This document shows, one piece after another, positions 23,969 through 32,288 of a DNA stretch of 40,704 nt. The translations under genes and the position numbers were made by a program. Position 1 is the stretch's first letter, and each line of letters opens with the position of its first letter. The stretch comes from Candidatus Stramentimicrobium fermentans. GTDB taxonomy: Bacteria > Atribacterota > Phoenicimicrobiia > Phoenicimicrobiales > Stramentimicrobiaceae. Location of the stretch: NCBI GenBank assembly GCA_012520575.1, contig JAAYOB010000015.1, positions 1-40,704 on the forward strand. The letters are read 5' to 3'. The notes under the pieces were generated by a model. It had not been told where the DNA came from. It did not search any database and saw only the letters and a program-made list of their open reading frames with translations.

Positions 23969-25270
23969 ATGGAAAAACATAATAAAGAATTATTAAGCTT
24001 ACTGAAAGAAGGCATTTCTCCCTCGATTGGCTGCACCGAACCAATTGCCGTTGCTCATGCTGTCGCTAAGGCACGAGAAAAATCTGCCGGTAAAGATTTA
24101 ATAAGTTTACAGGTTCAGGTAGACCCCAATCTCTACAAAAACGGATTGATGGTCACCATACCGGGCACCAAAGACAAAGGGTTATCGGCTGCGGCTGCCC
24201 TCGGATTCCTCTTTGGTAAGAGTGAAAAAGGGTTCAGAGTTATAGATGAATTGACTGAGAAAGAGGCAGAAAAAGCCCGCTCTTTATTGGCACAAAAAAA
24301 GATTACCGTTACTTTAAACAAAGATTATCAAGGGTTACATATTGAAGTTATTCTGATTACCGATTCAGATAAATTAAGAGTCATAGTGGACCAAACCCAT
24401 CTCAATGTAATTAGCGTAGAAAGAGTTAACAAAGATGAAGATTTCCTGCCCAGCTCTTCTCCTGATATGAACAAAGATAAAGCTGGTTTAAATCACAAAA
24501 TTAGAGAATATGGTTTAGAAGATTTTCTACAGTTTTCCAACAATATCCCTTTAGCGGAACTGGCTTTTTTAGATGAAGGTGTCAGGATAAATTTGAGAAT
24601 TGCCCAGGAAGGATTGACTAAAGAACAAGATGTAGCTGCCGCCCTGACCAGGTTAGTTAAAGAAGGACTGATATCTGACGATATGATTACCTATGCCCAG
24701 ATACTCTGTGCCGCTGCCTCAGAAGCACGAATGGCGGGAAGCCGGCTTCCGGTCATGAGTACCGCAAACAGCGGCAATCATGGCATCACTGCCTTCCTGA
24801 CCAATTATGCAGTAGCAGAAAAACAAAAACTCCCCCAAGAGAAGCTATTGAGGTCTTTAGCCTTGACCAATTTGATTACCTTCTTCATTAAATCCTATAC
24901 CGGTACCCTATCGGCTATGTGTGGCTGTGGGGTAGCAGCCGGTATCGGTGCCGGTGCCGGTGTGGTCTATCTGTTCGGAGGAACTAAAGATCAGATGATG
25001 GGTGTCCTTTACAATATGGTGGGCTCCATCTCCGGTATGATCTGTGATGGAGCTAAAGAGGGGTGTGCCTATAAATTAGCTATGGCTTCCGGTTGGGCGG
25101 TACAGTCAGCTTTATTATCTTTGAAAGATTCGGTCATCCATAATACTGATGGTATCGTGGACCCGGGATTTAAACAATTATTTAAAAATCTGGGCTATCT
25201 CTGTGACCCGGGAATGGTTAATGCTGATAAGGCTATATTAGATGTTATGTTAAGGAAAAAAGAAAATTAG
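23969..25270 (+). CDS. cyuA: L-cysteine desulfidase / L-serine dehydratase alpha-like Fe-S enzyme (UPF0597, CyuA type)
   Basis: Breaks cysteine to pyruvate, ammonia and sulfide, or acts on serine in related enzymes, through an oxygen-sensitive [4Fe-4S] cluster. The family opening SPSIGCTEPIAVAHA holds the first cluster cysteine. Others are found in AMCGCGVAAGIGAG and SGMICDGAKEGCAYK. Further motifs are NPNLYKNG-like DPNLYKNGLMVTIPG, STANSGNHGITAFLTNY and MASGWAVQSALLSL. The protein has 433 aa, as usual. An in-frame upstream start at 23921 would overlap ridA. ATG 23969, with AAGG upstream, matches the family N-terminus. The E. coli CyuA and Methanocaldococcus enzymes act on cysteine. By position, next to ridA, this is the likelier substrate. 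Confidence 0.87.
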   Translation: MEKHNKELLSLLKEGISPSIGCTEPIAVAHAVAKAREKSAGKDLISLQVQVDPNLYKNGLMVTIPGTKDKGLSAAAALGFLFGKSEKGFRVIDELTEKEAEKARSLLAQKKITVTLNKDYQGLHIEVILITDSDKLRVIVDQTHLNVISVERVNKDEDFLPSSSPDMNKDKAGLNHKIREYGLEDFLQFSNNIPLAELAFLDEGVRINLRIAQEGLTKEQDVAAALTRLVKEGLISDDMITYAQILCAAASEARMAGSRLPVMSTANSGNHGITAFLTNYAVAEKQKLPQEKLLRSLALTNLITFFIKSYTGTLSAMCGCGVAAGIGAGAGVVYLFGGTKDQMMGVLYNMVGSISGMICDGAKEGCAYKLAMASGWAVQSALLSLKDSVIHNTDGIVDPGFKQLFKNLGYLCDPGMVNADKAILDVMLRKKEN

Positions 25271-25311
25271 AAATTTATAATAAATAGCTATAAAAATGAA
25301 AAGGATTTAAT

Positions 25312-26304
25312 ATGGAAAAAATGAGCAAAAAAGAACGTATCATAGCTGCTCTTAATAAAAAAGAGGTTGATAGATTGCCATTTAGTATATGGTACCATTT
25401 GCCACACGCTGACCAAGATCCCGTTAATCTTGCAGAGATGCACATCAAGCTAGCCCATTGCTATGACTTGGATTTTATCAAAATGACACCCTTTGTTAAT
25501 TACGCTGCTCAGGATTTTGGTCTGAGCCTTACTTTCCACTGTACTGAAACGCAAGACCCAGAGGTAAGGAAATTAGCCATTTCAGATGCTAAACAATGGA
25601 TAGAGATAGAGCCCTTACCCGGTCATTTTGGCAATTATGGCAAACAACTGTTGTTTAGCAGGCAGATACAAAAACAGCTCAATGGTGAAGATATACCCTA
25701 TGTCCAGACTATTTTTAGTCCACTTTCTGTTGCCTGGAAATTAGCAGGTCCTCGTGTTTTTGAAGATATGAAAGCCCATCCTGAATATTTACATCAAGCC
25801 CTTGCTGCAATTACGGAGACAACTATAAATTTTGTTAAATTAAATATTGAAGCAGGTATTGCTGGGTTCTTCTTTTCTATTCAATGTACCAATAGGGAAT
25901 GGATTACTGAAGATCAATACGACGAATTCGGAGTTGCTTATGATGTAAAAGTTATAAATGCATATAAAGATATTACTTTTTTAAATATTGCTCATATCCA
26001 TGGAGATAATATAATGTTTGAAAAAGTAGCTAAATACCCATGTAATTGCATTAATTGGCATGACAGAAGAGTAGCTCCCAATATGGCTGAAGCAAGAAAA
26101 TTATCAGATAAATGCTTTTTAGGCGGTATTAATGAGATTGATTTTCTACCCTATGCTGAACCTGAAGACATTTTTGCCCATGTTAAAGAAGTCGTGCTAG
26201 CAGCTGGACGTAAAGGGTTAATAATTGGACCTGGATGTGTAGCAAGTCTTGATACGCCAAAAGTTAATTTTTATGCATCCAGACTAGCTGTTGAAGGATT
26301 ATAA
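25312..26304 (+). CDS. Uroporphyrinogen-decarboxylase-family methyltransferase-like protein
   Basis: TIM-barrel protein of the UroD/MtaA/CmuA superfamily. It starts MSKKERIIAALNKKEVDRLP after a three-residue lead and shows LDFIKMTPF, IFSPLSVAWKLAG, FFFSIQCTN, a HIHGDN segment, INWHDRR, CFLGGI and a closing GLIIGPGCVA. A His in the HIHGD region and a Cys in GPGC are placed like zinc ligands of corrinoid or coenzyme M methyltransferases. The arginines of true UroD are not evident, and no haem genes are nearby. It lies 41 bases after the cysteine desulfidase gene with AAAAGGA before ATG 25312, so it may be co-transcribed. A methyl-transfer or demethylation role is more likely than haem synthesis. 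Confidence 0.85.
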   Translation: MEKMSKKERIIAALNKKEVDRLPFSIWYHLPHADQDPVNLAEMHIKLAHCYDLDFIKMTPFVNYAAQDFGLSLTFHCTETQDPEVRKLAISDAKQWIEIEPLPGHFGNYGKQLLFSRQIQKQLNGEDIPYVQTIFSPLSVAWKLAGPRVFEDMKAHPEYLHQALAAITETTINFVKLNIEAGIAGFFFSIQCTNREWITEDQYDEFGVAYDVKVINAYKDITFLNIAHIHGDNIMFEKVAKYPCNCINWHDRRVAPNMAEARKLSDKCFLGGINEIDFLPYAEPEDIFAHVKEVVLAAGRKGLIIGPGCVASLDTPKVNFYASRLAVEGL

Positions 26305-26636
26305 TAAATATTTAAATCCAGAGGAATTATTTTTACTTGTGATAGTAGGAATGAGGGAAAGTCCCAGCACAGTATCTTCTGTAAATACTTTGGTATTGAT
26401 TGCAGATACCGTGCTTATGAAGTCAATACATGTTTTGGTTCATGTTCAAGGATAGGCACTGTTTTTTTGATAGCATGAAGAGTTATTGAAGAAATATCAG
26501 AATAGATAAAACCAGACGAAGGCGTGGTTGTGGTAACATACGCGCTCAAGTTTACGGGATAGGTATTTTATGTGTTACTACGAAAAACAAATAGAAATAA
26601 AGAAAATCTTTCAGAGAAAGAGATAGGGGAATAGGA
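26305..26636. other. Gene-free stretch between two cysteine-related genes
   Basis: No intact gene, terminator or promoter could be supported. One frame from about 26320 gives a short readable stretch (VIVGMRESPSTVSSVNTLVL) that ends at stops. It could be decayed coding DNA. Confidence 0.45.
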
Positions 26637-27200
26637 GTGAGTGTCGTAAAGATAAACAGAAAAGTGGATTTAAAAGATGCCAAAGAGCAGGTGGAAAAAG
26701 CAACAAGAAGAATAGCCCTGCTACATCTCTCCTATGCCAAAACTATCATAGAAGAATTGGGTCCGGAAAAAGGAGAAAGGTTAATTCTCAAAGCTATTAA
26801 AAACTATGGCAAGAGGGTGGGCAGCAGTGTTAAAGAAGAAGTAAACAAGAAAGGTTTAGAAAACATCCCCGAAAACTATAGAGAAGATTTACCGGTATAT
26901 GGAATGAATGAAAGGGCAGAGAAAACAAATGTTAATGGGAAAAAGGGTCATAGGTCTTATGGGTGTGTTCTGGCAAATTTATGGCAGGAATTGGGAGAAG
27001 AAGAGATAGGGAGATTATATTGTTATGTAGATCCGGCAAAATATATGGCTTATAACCCTGATTATGCTCTAGTCCATACTAAGTGTATTCCGGATGGTGA
27101 TGAATTTTGTGAGTTTGTAATCAGAGAGACTACCGAACAAGAAAAAAAAGATTTTACTGATGATAATGAAGATTGGACTTATATTGATACGGACAGATAA
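26637..27200 (+). CDS. L-2-amino-thiazoline-4-carboxylate hydrolase-family protein
   Basis: Resembles the ATC hydrolase family (PF14196), in which known Pseudomonas enzymes open L-2-amino-thiazoline-4-carboxylate on the way to cysteine. Visible family points are the N-terminal helix ending in LGPEKGERLILKAIKNYGKR, a VxxCVLANLW segment preceded by a Ser-Tyr-Gly, then RLYCYVDPAKYMAYNPD and HTKCIPDGDEFCEFVI, with conserved cysteines and acidic residues. Size is 187 aa. GTG 26637 has AGGGGA about seven bases upstream. Many family members are of unknown substrate, so the activity is inferred. Position after ridA, cyuA and the UroD-like gene, on the same strand, suggests a cysteine-related function. 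Confidence 0.75.
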   Translation: MSVVKINRKVDLKDAKEQVEKATRRIALLHLSYAKTIIEELGPEKGERLILKAIKNYGKRVGSSVKEEVNKKGLENIPENYREDLPVYGMNERAEKTNVNGKKGHRSYGCVLANLWQELGEEEIGRLYCYVDPAKYMAYNPDYALVHTKCIPDGDEFCEFVIRETTEQEKKDFTDDNEDWTYIDTDR

Positions 27201-27290
27201 CAAATAGGAATAAAAAAGGGAAAGATAGTTGTCGAGCATTACTCAATCCTATCTTCCCCTGACAGTGTATTTAGTTGCTTTAACTACAAT

Positions 27291-27854
27291 TTATCTGCGA
27301 TTTCCTCTAAAACCGGAACCGCGTTTAAAGCCGTCGTAATTTCTTCTGCCCATGCCATATCTTTCCATGGGGCAATTTACATTAAGTTGGTCTAATTGTT
27401 CTGCGGTTAAGACTTCTTTAATCTCTAGCCGGTGTTCCAGAGCTTTAACTCTTAGTTCTGTCTGAATACGAGCTACTTCTTCCCATTTTTCTTTTACCTT
27501 TTCCATATCAACGGAGTTCTGCCGCATCATTTCTCTTGCTTCCAGCTTTTTCATCTCTCTTTCATTCCTTAACTCCAGGGCATTGTTTTGAAACTCTAAT
27601 CTGATTCTATCGATTTCAGTAATTTGTTCCTGAGAAAGTTCTAAATTAGAAATTCCAAAAGCTCTACACTCTCTTTCTGAAAAAGAAACGTTTCTGCTGG
27701 TTGAAAAACGTTCTTGATTTGAAAACCGTGGTTGTACAACAGCTTTACCGCGAAATCCTCCTTGGGCATATCCTTGAGCAAAAGAAGCAGCACTCAAAAG
27801 TAAGAAAGTAATCGCTATGGTCAGTACTAATAAAGTAGTTTTCTTGCTCTTCAT
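27291..27854 (-). CDS. Spy/CpxP-like LTxxQ periplasmic protein
   Basis: Exported protein with an N-terminal signal peptide (LVLTIAITFLLLSAASFA). The mature part has paired LTxxQ-like repeats, LSQEQITEIDRI near residue 73 and LTAEQLDQL near residue 150. A long charged helix with many Met, Arg and Glu residues lies between them, as in Spy/CpxP and heavy-metal-sensing relatives such as CnrX/ZraP. The tail is Arg/Gly-rich. Such proteins act as envelope chaperones or metal-binding sensors. GGAGGTGAA precedes ATG 27854. It is divergent from the Fe-S aldo/keto reductase gene, and a 33-bp palindrome lies in between. If truly periplasmic, it suggests a diderm cell. Confidence 0.85.
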   Translation of the reverse strand: MKSKKTTLLVLTIAITFLLLSAASFAQGYAQGGFRGKAVVQPRFSNQERFSTSRNVSFSERECRAFGISNLELSQEQITEIDRIRLEFQNNALELRNEREMKKLEAREMMRQNSVDMEKVKEKWEEVARIQTELRVKALEHRLEIKEVLTAEQLDQLNVNCPMERYGMGRRNYDGFKRGSGFRGNRR

Positions 27855-27961
27855 AATTCTTTCACCTCCATTCTTGGTTAAATTCGGTTCATTTTATAGT
27901 CAGGAATTATTTATTTTCCTATCTAACCATTTATACGCAAAAGGGGATAGTTTTCTTTCAG

Positions 27962-27994
27962 GATAATAAAATATTTTTAAAATATTTTATTATC
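27962..27994. repeat. Perfect 33-bp AT-rich palindrome in a divergent promoter region
   Basis: Arms of 16 bases (27962-27977 and 27979-27994, starting GATAATAAAATATTTT) surround a single central T. It lies between the divergent starts at 27854 and 28112, so it could be an operator or, less likely, a back-to-back terminator. The repeat is perfect. Confidence 0.8.
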
Positions 27995-28111
27995 TAGATT
28001 CACCCCGGTAGTTAGCAAAAGCAAATATAGTTTTTGTGCTTTATTTGAAGCCCTTATTTTGATATTATAAAAATCTAATAGGAAAGTCATGGAAGGAATG
28101 TTTAAGAAAAA

Positions 28112-29062
28112 ATGAAATACACAGTCTTAGGAAAGTCAGGATTAAAGGTAAGTGAATTGTGCTTTGGTGCCTTACCAATGGGACCCTTACAGGCCAACAT
28201 TCCTATTAAGGATGGCGCAAAGATTATCCGTAAAGGATTGGATTCCGGCATAAATTTTCTGGACACGGCCCAGGTTTATAAAACTTATCCCTATATTAAG
28301 GAAGCATTGGCTGGTTTTCCGGGAGATGTTGTTATTGCCAGTAAATCACATGCCACTAGTTATAAAGAAATGAGGAATGCAGTTTTCGAAGCCTGTCAGA
28401 AAATGGGTCGTGATTATATTGATATTTTTCATTTTCATGCACCCCGAGGAGATAAAAATGTTTTTCAGCAAAGGGCTGGTGCTCTTGCCTGTCTGGTTGA
28501 TTTAAAAAGAGAAGGAATTATAAGAGCCATAGGTATATCCACCCATGCTATTGAGGCAGTAGAGAAAGCTGCTGAAATGGAAGAAATCGACATCGTTTTC
28601 CCTATAATTAATATGGTTGGAATGGGTATTATAGGGGGAACTGCCGAGGACATGTTTGAAGCCATTAAAAAAGTACATCGGGTGGGGAAAGGTGTCTACG
28701 CTATGAAGGTCTTGGCCGGTGGTTATTTAATCAAAAGAATCGAAGAAGCTATCAGTTTTGTCAGAAATAGAGAGGAAATACAATCCATAGCGCTAGGCAT
28801 GGTAAACCTTAGAGAGCTTTCCATAAATCTTAGAATATTCCGGAATCAAAAGATTGATCAGGCAGAGCTGATTAAAGAAGAATTTCCCAGGAAGAGACTA
28901 TTTGTTTCCGGTTTTTGTGAGGGATGCGGCACCTGTATCAAAGCCTGTCCCAATCAGGCACTATCTTTGCAGGAGGGTAGAGCAGCAGTAGATTACAGTC
29001 GATGTCTTACCTGTGGTTATTGTGTTCCCCATTGTCCCATCTTCGCTCTGAGAATTGTGTAG
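28112..29062 (+). CDS. Aldo/keto reductase with C-terminal double [4Fe-4S] ferredoxin domain
   Basis: The first 265 residues form an aldo/keto reductase barrel: GKSGLKVSELCFGALPMG, SGINFLDTAQVYKTYP (catalytic Asp and Tyr), IASKSH (Lys) and IDIFHFHAP (His), then a late SIALGMVNLRELSINLRIF. The C-terminus is a ferredoxin domain with two clusters, CEGCGTCIKACP and CLTCGYCVPHCP. This architecture is common in anaerobes, where ferredoxin can replace or feed NAD(P)H. At 316 aa it is compact. ATG 28112 has GGAAGGA about 17 bases upstream and no closer ribosome site. Substrate unknown. It is convergent with the lipid kinase gene and divergent from the LTxxQ gene. Confidence 0.92.
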   Translation: MKYTVLGKSGLKVSELCFGALPMGPLQANIPIKDGAKIIRKGLDSGINFLDTAQVYKTYPYIKEALAGFPGDVVIASKSHATSYKEMRNAVFEACQKMGRDYIDIFHFHAPRGDKNVFQQRAGALACLVDLKREGIIRAIGISTHAIEAVEKAAEMEEIDIVFPIINMVGMGIIGGTAEDMFEAIKKVHRVGKGVYAMKVLAGGYLIKRIEEAISFVRNREEIQSIALGMVNLRELSINLRIFRNQKIDQAELIKEEFPRKRLFVSGFCEGCGTCIKACPNQALSLQEGRAAVDYSRCLTCGYCVPHCPIFALRIV

Positions 29063-29068
29063 GGTAAG

Positions 29069-29095
29069 CATTGATACCGGGTTCAATGTTTTTTT
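29069..29095 (+). terminator. Weak intrinsic terminator after the aldo/keto reductase gene
   Basis: A 6-bp stem, CATTGA paired with TCAATG around TACCGGGT, is followed by seven T. It lies just after the gene's stop and before the convergent lipid kinase stop. Confidence 0.5.
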
Positions 29096-29103
29096 CGGGA
29101 TTC

Positions 29104-30024
29104 TCATGGTACTATGAGTTTGAGTTTTCCGGGCAATAACTGGATATGGTAATGGTTTTCAGCCGGTAATATCTCGCCGGCCACCTGAGCTGTTACCGGT
29201 TTGGTAGTCTCTATAAATATTTCCTTTCCCCTATAAAAGCTTACCTCTCTAATCCCTAAATGTGTTCCGTTCATTGCCTTAGGAAAAAAGTAAAGACAGC
29301 GAAATCGGTTAATTTTGCGAATAATATAGATATCTAATAAACCGTCATCAATTTCAGCTTCAGGGGCAATTTTAAATTTTCCACCCTCTGTTTGGCCATT
29401 GGCAACCGCTACAAGTAACATTTCGCCCTCTATTGTCTGGTTATCAATAGTTATCTTTGCTTGGAAAAAGGGTATGGGAGAGAGGAGTGTTTTAATAGTG
29501 GCGAAAACATAAACATATGCACTCAAAGTCTTCCAATTGGGGTATTTTGTTTTCATCATATTCGCCAATGCCGCAATGTTGGCATCTAAGCCAATACCAA
29601 AAATATTAACATAACAGGTATGTTTGTTGATGAGGGCAACATCGATCATCTTGGTCTTTTGTTGGGAAATAATATGACAGGAATACCTGATATCTTTAGG
29701 AATAGGAACACTCTTAATAAAATCATTAGCCCATCCGGCTGGAATTATTCCCAATGCAGGTTGCCTGGTTGATTGTAGAATACCATTGATAATTTCATTA
29801 ATAGTCCCGTCACCACCTACCGAGATTATAGTGTCAACACCCCGCTCTGCCGCCTGCAGTGAAAGAGCGGCAGCTTCGCCCGAAGCGGGAGTATAGCTGA
29901 CCTGATATTCAAAATCCGGTAGTGAATCAAAATAGTTAAGAATTTTCGGAATGTATTTTTGTGATTTTCCGCCACCTGCCGTCTGATTAATAATGAGCTC
30001 TGCTTTCAAAGCATATTCCCTCAT
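29104..30024 (-). CDS. Diacylglycerol kinase/sphingosine kinase-like lipid kinase
   Basis: Soluble or peripheral lipid kinase of the DagK/YegS/LCB5 family, which phosphorylates diacylglycerol or related lipids with ATP. The nucleotide-binding motif VGGDGTINEIINGI lies in the N-terminal domain. AELIINQTAGGG opens it. LGIIPAGWANDFIKS follows, where GTANDF is usual, and the C-terminal beta-sandwich has a DDGLLDIYII motif. At 306 aa the length is typical of bacterial DgkB/YegS. The start ATG 30024 is near AAAAATGAGGG-type sequence, though its ribosome site is weak. It is a single gene on the minus strand, convergent with the aldo/keto reductase. Confidence 0.92.
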   Translation of the reverse strand: MREYALKAELIINQTAGGGKSQKYIPKILNYFDSLPDFEYQVSYTPASGEAAALSLQAAERGVDTIISVGGDGTINEIINGILQSTRQPALGIIPAGWANDFIKSVPIPKDIRYSCHIISQQKTKMIDVALINKHTCYVNIFGIGLDANIAALANMMKTKYPNWKTLSAYVYVFATIKTLLSPIPFFQAKITIDNQTIEGEMLLVAVANGQTEGGKFKIAPEAEIDDGLLDIYIIRKINRFRCLYFFPKAMNGTHLGIREVSFYRGKEIFIETTKPVTAQVAGEILPAENHYHIQLLPGKLKLIVP

Positions 30025-30463
30025 TTTTCTGATATTTTCTTATTATTAACAGTAATCAGTAGTCATTGCTAAAATTATAACTATCAGAATCTCAGATATC
30101 AAGATAGAACCATGATATTTAGAGAAGTAAGCAACTAGCAATAGGAAGGTGCAACTTTGCCCCCCCAAGATGGTGCCTGAGTCGGTAGTGGACATATCCT
30201 CCCCGATGGTGGTTACCAGGTCGGAAAGAGCTACACTCGAGAAGTAATCTTTTCCAGTTTAATTTAACGATATCCGATAAAACAAAATGTGACTTTAGTT
30301 TAAGTTTTATCGTTCCGTGTTCTCCATTGCAATGCCCAAATTGACATGAGGACAGGTAATTTTCCCTGGCTCTGCACTTAAAAAACTGAAAAGCATCCAT
30401 TCATATCAATGATGCAATAATAAATATTGGTAAATTTCTGCTTAAACAGTTGGGTATAACTTT
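30025..30463. other. Gene-free stretch with a GC-rich patch
   Basis: No gene is supported. A reading frame on the minus strand at 30119-30400 lacks a ribosome site and recognisable motifs. The patch 30160-30240 is richer in GC than its surroundings and reads as protein-like on both strands. It may be a decayed insertion. Source unknown. Confidence 0.45.
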
Positions 30464-30492
30464 TTGTTATGTCATGATAAATATGATAAAAT
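30464..30492 (+). promoter_or_regulatory. Predicted promoter of the ketopantoate reductase gene
   Basis: TTGTTA (30464-30469) and TAAAAT (30487-30492) with the optimal 17-base spacer, about 107 bases before the start at 30599. Confidence 0.45.
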
Positions 30493-30598
30493 TCAGTTAG
30501 TTATCTTTGAATTGTTATGAATTAAGAAAATTTAAAATAGCATCGTGAAAAACAGATAAGATTTTACAGTTATCTTAAGAGTAAAGGAGAGGAAGAAG

Positions 30599-31537
30599 AT
30601 GCCCCTCAAAATTAAAAATATCTGTGTATTTGGCATGGGCGGTATAGGAGGATATTTTGGCGGCAGGATAGCTCATAAAATGAATAATGATAAGCTGGGT
30701 GGAGAGATTTACTTTATTGCCAGGGGAGAACATTTGAAGGCAATTCAGGGACAGGGGCTAAAACTGATCACTGATAAAGAGGAATTGTTAAGTTTCCCCA
30801 ATATAGCTACCGACAAGATTAAGAATATTCCAACTCCAGATTTGTATCTGCTCTGTGTTAAAGGGTATGACCTGAAAGATGCTATAATAGAGATTGCCAA
30901 AAATATTACTGATAATACCATAGTCGTTCCATTGCTCAATGGTGTTGATATATATGAGCGTGTCAGAGCCACTTTGTCCAAAGGAATAGTTATTCCGGCG
31001 GCGGTATATGTTACTTCCAGTATTGAGGTACCAGGTGTTGTCCGGCAAAGTGGTCCGGAGGGAAGGATTGTCTATGGGGCGGACCCTGAAAACCAAAATT
31101 ACAATTACCGGTACCTTGAGGAATTCTGGGTAGAAATGGGAATTAATGCTGTATGGTTTAAGAATCCCTATTCGGCAATATGGGAAAAGTATGTCTTTAT
31201 TGCCGCCTTCAGTTTAATGACTGCCTATTCCGGAAAGACTATTGGTGGAGTAATGGAGGATAAAAATTTGAGGGATTTGACTGAAAATATCATGAAAGAG
31301 ATAGTTTTAATTGCTAAATCGAGAAAGGTAGACTTAAAAAAAGATATAATAGAAATTTCACTGCAGACCGCCGGCGGTTTCCCCTATGAAGCGCAAACCT
31401 CCTTCCAGAGAGATTATACCGAAGGAAAGGAAAAGAATGAAGGCGAAATATTTGGCGGAGCTTTAGTCCATATGGCAGCCGATGCCGAGATAGACATTCC
31501 TAATATTACTGATATTTATGGGAAGTTGAAGCTTTAA
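30599..31537 (+). CDS. panE: 2-dehydropantoate 2-reductase homologue
   Basis: Reduces ketopantoate to pantoate with NADPH in coenzyme A synthesis, or a related 2-keto acid. The Rossmann motif VFGMGGIGGYFGGRIA is at residue 9 onward. GEIYFIARGEHLKAI, DLYLLCVKGYDL, VPLLNGVDIYERV, IWEKYVFIAAFSLMTAY (the catalytic Lys segment) and SSFQRDYTEGKEKNEGEIFGG (Ser/Asp/Glu) are all family points. At 312 aa it is complete. GGAGAGGAAG precedes ATG 30599. It is a single gene; other pantothenate genes are absent from the window, so the pathway assignment rests on family only. Confidence 0.93.
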   Translation: MPLKIKNICVFGMGGIGGYFGGRIAHKMNNDKLGGEIYFIARGEHLKAIQGQGLKLITDKEELLSFPNIATDKIKNIPTPDLYLLCVKGYDLKDAIIEIAKNITDNTIVVPLLNGVDIYERVRATLSKGIVIPAAVYVTSSIEVPGVVRQSGPEGRIVYGADPENQNYNYRYLEEFWVEMGINAVWFKNPYSAIWEKYVFIAAFSLMTAYSGKTIGGVMEDKNLRDLTENIMKEIVLIAKSRKVDLKKDIIEISLQTAGGFPYEAQTSFQRDYTEGKEKNEGEIFGGALVHMAADAEIDIPNITDIYGKLKL

Positions 31538-32288
31538 ATCAATAATTTGACTAAAAGTAGCACAATATAAGTGCTGACATCAAATATAATATGTCACGTT
31601 CAAAATCATGCCTTCAGACTTGTTCCCACGAACTGATATCTCACTTTTTACCTATCTGATTTTTTTAAGTACAAACCTCAGAAACTATTTAATCACAGGC
31701 TTCTTGCCACACTTATTTACTCGCTCTTGCTATCAATGCTACCGTCTCAACATGCATTGAGACAACAGGATAGATATCTACCTGTTTTCGGGTTTTTATT
31801 CATCTTGGCGAAACTATCGATAAATATTGCCTGTTTTGGGAAAACTGTCGATATTGATTGCTAGAAAAAACCGTGATGAGGGTATTAGAATGATATAATA
31901 CAGATTAGCATTATTATTTTTAATGAGTATAGCATCAATATGCTCTCAATTATTGGAAAGAAAGGTCAAATTGAACATGCCCATGGCAATGACGTCGCCC
32001 TCTACAAAAATAATTCATGCTTTTCTATCAATTTAACGGCTTAGTCTCTTAGGGTACGGAGTTGGCATGCCAGCGCAAAAAAACAGGGGTCTAAATAACA
32101 AGTCAGAGCTACTGTTAGAGATACAATGAGCTGTTTGTAGAAGTCTGCTTCATCAATTAACGTATATTGCAGGCATTTGCAACTGCCCGTTGCGAAAGTT
32201 CAAGGTGCGCTTGGTGGTATGCAACTGCTGTTTTGGCTAGAATAAAATCACAAAAAGCCACAAAGGCGAAACAGAGGAGGAAATTATT
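31538..32288. other. 750-base gene-free stretch with hairpins and a short imperfect tandem repeat
   Basis: No gene could be supported. Two adjacent hairpins lie at 31744-31763 (GTCTCA / TGAGAC) and 31764-31786 (AACAGG ... CCTGTT with inner TAGA/TCTA); the second is followed by TTCGGGTTTTT and could terminate transcription. An imperfect repeat pair covers 31781-31829 and 31830-31860 (each begins CCTGTTTT and ends near a CTRTCGAT/ATTG core). A 34-codon frame at about 31938-32043 has no ribosome site. Confidence 0.5.

Noticed and set aside
30119..30400. A 93-residue open frame on the minus strand
   Set aside because: No ribosome site, no recognisable motif, unlikely composition, and it lies in a GC-rich patch that looks decayed.
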